Below, piece after piece: positions 59,614 to 64,000 of a stretch of DNA of 64,000 bases. The stretch's first letter is position 1. Each line of letters begins with the position of its first letter. Under the pieces are notes generated by a model. That model had not been told where the DNA came from. It did not search any database and worked only from the letters and a program-made list of their open reading frames with translations. Source of the stretch: Draconibacterium sp. (GTDB lineage: Bacteria; Bacteroidota; Bacteroidia; Bacteroidales; Prolixibacteraceae); contig JADIYN010000013.1 in assembly GCA_016705335.1 (NCBI GenBank), forward strand, positions 1-64,000. The letters are read 5' to 3'. A program made the translations under genes and the position numbers.

Positions 59614-60843
59614 ATGAGCGAACATTTAGACAATTCAAAATTCAGAAAATCAAAATTAAAAGAGTTGATTTTGAAACTTCACCACGGTGAATCGCAGGAA
59701 TCGGTGCGGCAGGAATTGCTGGTGAGTTTAAGCAATATTCCATATGGCGAAGTCATTGAGGTTGAACAGGAACTGATTGAAGAAGGATTGCCGGAGGAAG
59801 AAGTATTGGATTTGTGTGATGCACACTCAGCAGTTTTGCAGGGAACAGTTGATTTGTCGGCTTCGAAAACAATACCTGAAGGGCACCCGGTTGATGTTTT
59901 GCTTGAAGAAAACAAAGCATTAAAACGCTTGTCTGACATCACAACCGAAGAACTTTTATCAATTAAATATCGACATGGTGAAGATTTCAAAGAGACTATT
60001 TTGAAAATTCGCGGGGCTTTTAATCAATTGATGGATGTTGACAAACATTATCAACGTAAAGAATATTTGATTTTTCCATATCTCGAAAAAGTAGGAATTA
60101 CAGGTCCTCCAAAAGTAATGTGGGGCAAACATGATGAAATAAGGGAATTGATAAAAGGCAGTATCGAAATTCTTCAAACTCCTGATTTAACAAAGGAAGA
60201 TCTACTGGTTTCATCAGAAATTATTTTGCTGCCGGCTTTAAAGGGAGTTTACGAAATGACTATCAAAGAGGAGGAAATCCTTTTTCCAATGTTGATGGAT
60301 ACGCTTGCCGATGGTGACTGGTATGAAATTCAAAAGCAATCACTCGAAATCGGGTACTGCCTGTATGACCCGCCTGTTGAATGGAAACCTGAAGGAATTG
60401 AACCCGAAAATATCAATACCTCACAAAAGGAAGGTGGCCAAATACAACTTCCAACAGGTGGATTTTCGGCAGAAGAGTTGCTGGCCATTTTAAATACGCT
60501 TCCGGTTGACATGACTTTTGTGGATCGCAACGATAAAGTGAAATATTTCTCGCAAAGCAGCGACAGGATATTTCAACGCAACCGTGCAATTTTAAATCGC
60601 GATGTACGCCATTGCCACCCACCAGCCAGCGCTCACATTGTCGATAAAATTTTAGACGATTTTAAATCGGGCCGTCAAACCCGTGCGCCATTCTGGATAA
60701 ATATGAAGGGAAAAATGATTCATATTGAATATTTTGCCTTGCGAAATGATGCAGGAGAATACCTCGGAACACTGGAAGTTTCGCAGGATTTAACCAGCTA
60801 CCGCGCACTCGAAGGAGAACAAAGAATATTATCTTACAAATAA
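59614..60843 (+). CDS. DUF438 / hemerythrin / PAS protein
   Basis: 409 residues in three parts. DUF438 (residues 10-80, ELILKLHHGESQESVRQEL), a hemerythrin bundle (HPVDVLLEENKALKR, VDKHYQRKEYLIFPYLEK, MWGKHDEIRELIKGS, EEEILFPMLMDTL) and a C-terminal PAS-type domain (TLPVDMTFVDRNDKVKYFSQ, NRDVRHCHPP with a conserved HCHP, IEYFALRNDAGEYLGTLEVSQDLT). Such proteins accompany NO and oxygen stress genes; the PAS pocket may bind haem through the His in HCHPP. Intact. Confidence 0.9.
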   Translation: MSEHLDNSKFRKSKLKELILKLHHGESQESVRQELLVSLSNIPYGEVIEVEQELIEEGLPEEEVLDLCDAHSAVLQGTVDLSASKTIPEGHPVDVLLEENKALKRLSDITTEELLSIKYRHGEDFKETILKIRGAFNQLMDVDKHYQRKEYLIFPYLEKVGITGPPKVMWGKHDEIRELIKGSIEILQTPDLTKEDLLVSSEIILLPALKGVYEMTIKEEEILFPMLMDTLADGDWYEIQKQSLEIGYCLYDPPVEWKPEGIEPENINTSQKEGGQIQLPTGGFSAEELLAILNTLPVDMTFVDRNDKVKYFSQSSDRIFQRNRAILNRDVRHCHPPASAHIVDKILDDFKSGRQTRAPFWINMKGKMIHIEYFALRNDAGEYLGTLEVSQDLTSYRALEGEQRILSYK

Positions 60844-60948
60844 AATTTAAAAGTTGCGGCTCGCCTTAGCGGCAGAAGATCATGAAAAACATTAAAATCT
60901 CTCGGAACTGGTTCTTAATTGCCCGTTTTGGACAAAAAAAAAAACAAA

Positions 60949-61246
60949 ATGGAACAAAAATCAATAATTACCCCCAAAACCAAAGTTCTCGAATTGATTG
61001 AAACTTACCCGGAGTTGGAAAATGTTTTAGTTGAATACGCACCTGCATTTAAAAACCTGAAGAATCCGATTTTAAGGCGGTGTAAACCAGGTAATAGCCG
61101 ATTTAAACCATTTGGAAGAAGGCAAAATATACGAATTGAAAGCGCCATTTTTAACCGCCCCGCTAATTGATAAAGCTTCAAGTCTGGGTTTGAAGCATTG
61201 GGTTGATAAAAAAAGAGATGAAGAATATTTTATTTATTTTACATAA
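60949..61246 (+). pseudogene. DUF1858-DUF2249 protein, internal deletion
   Basis: From ATG 60949 the DUF1858 start is clear (TPKTKVLELIETYPELENVLVEYAPAFKNLKNPILR). At about 61075 it joins, one frame on, GGVNQVIADLNHLEEGKIYEL and APLIDKASSLGLKHWV, which is the end of a DUF2249 domain, stopping at 61246. The usual rest of DUF1858, a linker and the first part of DUF2249 (roughly 65-85 residues) are missing. DUF1858 and DUF2249 often occur with hemerythrins and NO reductases, consistent with the location. Confidence 0.7.
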
Positions 61247-61595
61247 AATTAAATACCATCAACACAATTATTGACGGTTTAAAATTTTATCCATTTTCAA
61301 TTCATCTGCCGAAGTTTTTATTAACAAATAATTAGCTAAAACATAACGAACAAAAATCTATTGTTTGCAACTTAATCAACATTTAATTCTCTACATCATT
61401 GATATGTATCATATTGCACCAATATTCTGTAAATTATTGTAAATCCGGAGAAATCTGAGGAGATAATGAAAACAGAAAAAGCGTAGCACAGAATCTTTTA
61501 TTATCAGATTCTGACATTACATGAAAAATAGTTTGTAACGTTCATGCAATAACCGTGAGGGTTCTATGTTTTTAATAATGCTAATTTGATATGAG
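61247..61595. other. Non-coding spacer
   Basis: 349 AT-rich bases. I see no gene, no convincing -7 element close to the next gene and no strong hairpin, apart from a weak GACGGTTTAAA tract near 61274. Confidence 0.5.
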
Positions 61596-62342
61596 ATGAA
61601 AAGGTTTGTTTTGATCATGTTTATTGCCATAACCGGAATTCAGCTTTCGGCGCAAACTTCCGGAAAACTTGACGTTTCGGTAACAACTTCGTCAACCGGT
61701 GGAAATTATGCACCCAAAAATATAGTTGCCATTTGGATAGAGGATGAATCGGGCAACTTCGTAAAAACTTTGCTTGCTTATGCCGAAAAACGGATTCAAC
61801 ACCTGAATACATGGGAAAAAGCTACAAACGCAAAAGGATCAATGTATAACCGAACCGATGCCATTACAGGAGCAACAAAAAGCAGCCACGGAACGCGCAC
61901 TTGCAGCTGGAATGGTACCGATTACAATAAAAACCTTGTTGCCGATGGAAAATACTTTGTTTGCATGGAACTTACAGACAAAAATGCAACAGGAAATTTT
62001 TCAAAATTTGAATTCACAAAAGGTGAGAACAATTCAGTTTCTCCGCAAAATGTTGCAAGTTTTTCTTCAGTAAATATAGTTTGGGAAGCAACTGCAACAC
62101 TTAATAATAAAGAGATTACTTCCGAAAATAATATTCAGATTTTCCCAAACCCCACAAAAAACATTTTCCATATTAGAGGTGAAAATATTACCGACATTGA
62201 AATCTTAAATGTAGCAGGTTCAGTCATATTTAAAAACAACAGCACCACCCGAATCGACATGAGCAACTTTAAAAATGGAATTTACCTGGTTCGAATGAAA
62301 GTGGGAAATCAAATTATCATAAAGAAACTTGTTAAAGAATAA
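61596..62342 (+). CDS. T9SS-exported DUF2271 protein with flavinylation-type motif
   Basis: 248 residues. Signal peptide (cleaved after LSAQ), a DUF2271 domain (about 22-165: NIVAIWIEDESGNFVKTLL, TWEKATNAKG, CSWNGTDYNKNLVADGKYFV) and a type A T9SS sorting domain (IQIFPNPTKNIFHIRG ... GIYLVRMKVG). Residues 88-94 read DAITGAT, which fits the Dxx(S/T)GA(T/S) motif to which ApbE/Ftp transferases attach FMN on threonine, here Thr94. It would thus be a surface or secreted flavoprotein electron carrier. It precedes a haem-type membrane protein and a ferredoxin-type protein. Intact; no ApbE gene is in view. Confidence 0.85.
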   Translation: MKRFVLIMFIAITGIQLSAQTSGKLDVSVTTSSTGGNYAPKNIVAIWIEDESGNFVKTLLAYAEKRIQHLNTWEKATNAKGSMYNRTDAITGATKSSHGTRTCSWNGTDYNKNLVADGKYFVCMELTDKNATGNFSKFEFTKGENNSVSPQNVASFSSVNIVWEATATLNNKEITSENNIQIFPNPTKNIFHIRGENITDIEILNVAGSVIFKNNSTTRIDMSNFKNGIYLVRMKVGNQIIIKKLVKE

Positions 62343-62599
62343 CATAATTCTTTTCGTTATGATAAACTAATATCAATATGATAAATACCGCAATTTAGCC
62401 TTGAAGTATAAAAGCCTGTGAAAAAGACTTTTACTCGTTGTAGCTCAATTTGGCATAATATTTTCTATAAATACAAATGGTTTTTAATGTTCTGCAAAAA
62501 CAAATTAATACCAAAAGAATTACGGGAAATCAACCCCGTTTTTTTTTACTGATAACAACTTAATCGGGCAATTCATTATTTGGATTAATTATAAAGTAC
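62343..62599. other. Non-coding spacer
   Basis: AT-rich, with a T-tract (62540-62548) and short AATA repeats. No gene is seen. Confidence 0.45.
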
Positions 62600-62631
62600 T
62601 TGAAACCAGCATTTAAACGTTAGTAAATTTG
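62600..62631 (+). promoter_or_regulatory. Promoter of the haem-type membrane protein gene
   Basis: The -7 element TAAATTTG (62624-62631) with TTG at 62600-62602, spacer 21 bases. The gene starts about 50 bases downstream, giving a moderate leader. Confidence 0.55.
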
Positions 62632-62680
62632 TTTTAAAAATTAACTTTGGATTTAACGTAGATATTATACTTGCCGGCTT

Positions 62681-63550
62681 ATGACGAAACTTGTTCACAA
62701 ATTGTACATTTTTACTTTGATTGCAATTACAGTTACCGTTTTTTCTTTACTGTTTGTTTATGGGTTGAATTATTATTCAACGCCCATTACAGAACGTCAT
62801 TTTCATGCACAAAATGATTTGCTAAAACCAACAGGTTTAATTGGGCATGGAATTGGAATTGCCGGTTCTTTGTTAATGATTATCGGGGTTTTTGGATACA
62901 TGGCTAGAAAAAGGTTTCGCAGTTTGTCCCGTATCGGAGCTTTAAAATATTTCCTTGAATTTCATATTTTCCTTTGTACCCTGGGACCTATTCTTGTTTT
63001 ATATCATACTACATTTAAGTTTGGAGGAATTGTGGCAGTCAGCTTCTGGAGCATGGTTGCAGTTGTTTTGAGTGGAATTATCGGTCGCTTTATCTATTTA
63101 CAAATCCCGCGCACAATACAAGGTCGCGAATTGAGTTTAAGCGATTTGGCAGGTGCAGAAGATGAATTATATGCAGAATTGCAGGATAATTATAAAGTAA
63201 ATTATGAAATAATTGCACAAATAAATATTGCTTTAAGTGATTCAGAATCAAAGCAAACCGGAAATTTCATTCTTCGGATTATCAACAGGTTCAGTTTCGA
63301 AAGAAAACTATTGAAACAAGTTCGGAAAGAATTGAAAACGCAGCAACTAAATGGAAAAGATTATCGTAAAGTTGTAAAATTGTTCAAATCAAAAATTATA
63401 CTCAACCGGAGAATTGCCTGGTTATCGACTATGCAAAACTTTTTACGTTACTGGCACGTTGCACACCTCCCGTTTGCGTTAATAATGCTGGTAATCATGA
63501 TTGTACATATCATTGTGGCGGTATTGTTTGGATATAAATGGATATTTTGA
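62681..63550 (+). CDS. Cytochrome b-like membrane protein
   Basis: 289 residues with about six helices, intact. Histidines lie at depths typical of bis-His haem ligation: GLIGHGIGIAG in helix 2, FLEFHIFLCTLGPILVLYHTTFK in helix 3, and YWHVAHLPFALIMLVIMIVHI in the last helices. The middle is a soluble charged segment (EDELYAELQDN, KLLKQVRKELKTQ). I do not recognise a named family, but the arrangement matches ferric-reductase or b-type cytochrome subunits that pass electrons across the membrane. It ends 2 bp before the ferredoxin-type gene, so the two are surely cotranscribed. Confidence 0.75.
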   Translation: MTKLVHKLYIFTLIAITVTVFSLLFVYGLNYYSTPITERHFHAQNDLLKPTGLIGHGIGIAGSLLMIIGVFGYMARKRFRSLSRIGALKYFLEFHIFLCTLGPILVLYHTTFKFGGIVAVSFWSMVAVVLSGIIGRFIYLQIPRTIQGRELSLSDLAGAEDELYAELQDNYKVNYEIIAQINIALSDSESKQTGNFILRIINRFSFERKLLKQVRKELKTQQLNGKDYRKVVKLFKSKIILNRRIAWLSTMQNFLRYWHVAHLPFALIMLVIMIVHIIVAVLFGYKWIF

Positions 63551-63552
63551 AA

Positions 63553-64000
63553 ATGGAAATCTTAATCGAAAAATAATCATTTATGGACTTGTAACTCTTT
63601 TTCTGGCAGGAGTTGTGATTATTTATATCAGAAAATTGAAACGTGAATCGCGGATTGTTGAAGAAAAATCAAACTGGCCAAAGAAGAAGGATTATTTGAA
63701 CCCGTTTCGTTGCATCCGGTTGTTGATGTAAATTCATGTATTCAAAGCGGTGCCTGTATTCGCGCCTGCCCCGAGCACGATATACTTGGAATAAAAAACG
63801 GAAAAGCATTTGTAATAAATGCAAGCCAGTGCATCGGGCACGGAGCATGTTTTCACGCTTGCCCTACTCAGGCAATTTCGCTGCATATCGGAACCGAAAA
63901 ACGGGGAGTTGATCTGCCACATGTTAATCAGTATTTCGAAACAAATGTAAAGGGAATTTATATTGCCGGAGAAATTGGAGGAATGGGACTTATCAGAAAT
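63553..64000 (+). CDS. Membrane-anchored ferredoxin / flavin oxidoreductase, 5' part
   Basis: Starts at ATG 63553 (MEILIEK), and after shifts near 63575 and 63670 reads IIIYGLVTLFLAGVVIIYI (one helix), LKLAKEEGLFEPVSLHPVVD, then two cluster motifs: CIQSGACIRACPEHDILG and CIGHGACFHACPTQAIS. Both lack the second cysteine of CxxCxxCxxxCP (Ser and His in its place). Then RGVDLPHVNQYFETN and GIYIAGEIGGMGLIRN, the flavin-proximal block that in relatives precedes a thioredoxin-reductase-like FAD/NAD(P) domain. The gene runs off the window. It probably transfers electrons from NAD(P)H to the membrane cytochrome. Confidence 0.8.

Overview
The window comes from a low-GC member of the Bacteroidota, most likely a free-living polysaccharide degrader of the Bacteroidales/Marinilabiliales type. 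Four things point there. Several genes have the Bacteroidota promoter -7 element TAnnTTTG. Two proteins carry type IX secretion (T9SS) C-terminal sorting domains and a third probably does. There is a fused CysN-CysC with an SLC13 sulfate permease. Families largely typical of the phylum are present (DUF4293, OMP beta-barrel 3 receptor, TGS-type nucleoside kinase, AddA-like helicase-nuclease, bacterial CE15).

Layout. 1-3.0 kb: serine hydrolase and a broken sulfatase. 3.1-10.1 kb: small secreted protein, AddA-type helicase-nuclease, DUF4293 protein, GH10 xylanase, sugar nucleotidyltransferase. 10.1-16.3 kb (minus strand): glycosyltransferase, membrane protein, M16 protease, HAD phosphatase, lipoprotein. 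16.3-20.5 kb: an accessory stretch of single minus-strand genes (cupin, VOC, truncated Bro-N, two unknowns) separated by repeat-bearing spacers. 20.5-27 kb (minus): TruA, then a glycan cluster (apiosidase-like GH, DUF1080, CE15 glucuronoyl esterase) and a nucleoside kinase. 27.2-27.75 kb: tRNA-Lys, a GIY-YIG endonuclease ORF and a damaged tRNA copy. 27.9-32.8 kb: sulfate uptake and activation (SLC13, cysD, cysNC). 32.9-35.5 kb: secreted sugar-binding-like protein, RNase P RNA, GH5. 35.7-46.6 kb: DODA dioxygenase, Nramp transporter, a secreted propeller protein with an IS at its stop codon, lipocalin, AGE epimerase, DUF2007, hydrolase, small membrane proteins. 46.7-48.9 kb: a 165-bp direct repeat flanking three membrane-protein genes. 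48.9-55.2 kb: S9 peptidase, small Cys-rich membrane protein, beta-barrel receptor. 55.3-61.2 kb: a nitric oxide defence cluster (Rrf2 regulator, RIC, hemerythrin, quinol NO reductase, DUF438/hemerythrin/PAS protein, DUF1858-DUF2249 remnant). 61.6-64 kb: a redox module with a T9SS-exported DUF2271 protein carrying a flavinylation-type motif, a haem-type membrane protein and a ferredoxin-type protein that runs off the end.

A caution applies throughout. About twenty genes, including the housekeeping truA and addA, are split by single-base frameshifts, mostly at homopolymers, which looks like uncorrected sequencing indels rather than mass decay. For these I give the whole reconstructed gene. Three genes (sulfatase, AGE epimerase, DUF1858-DUF2249) also lack internal blocks of roughly 70-100 codons, which indels do not explain.

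The most interesting points are the candidate surface flavoprotein electron-transfer module at the right end, the tRNA/GIY-YIG/tRNA-remnant unit, a family of CCCGAT...ATCGGG palindromes sitting in loops of RNase P RNA and of the tRNA remnant, and the long direct repeat that also reshapes the end of the S9 peptidase gene.
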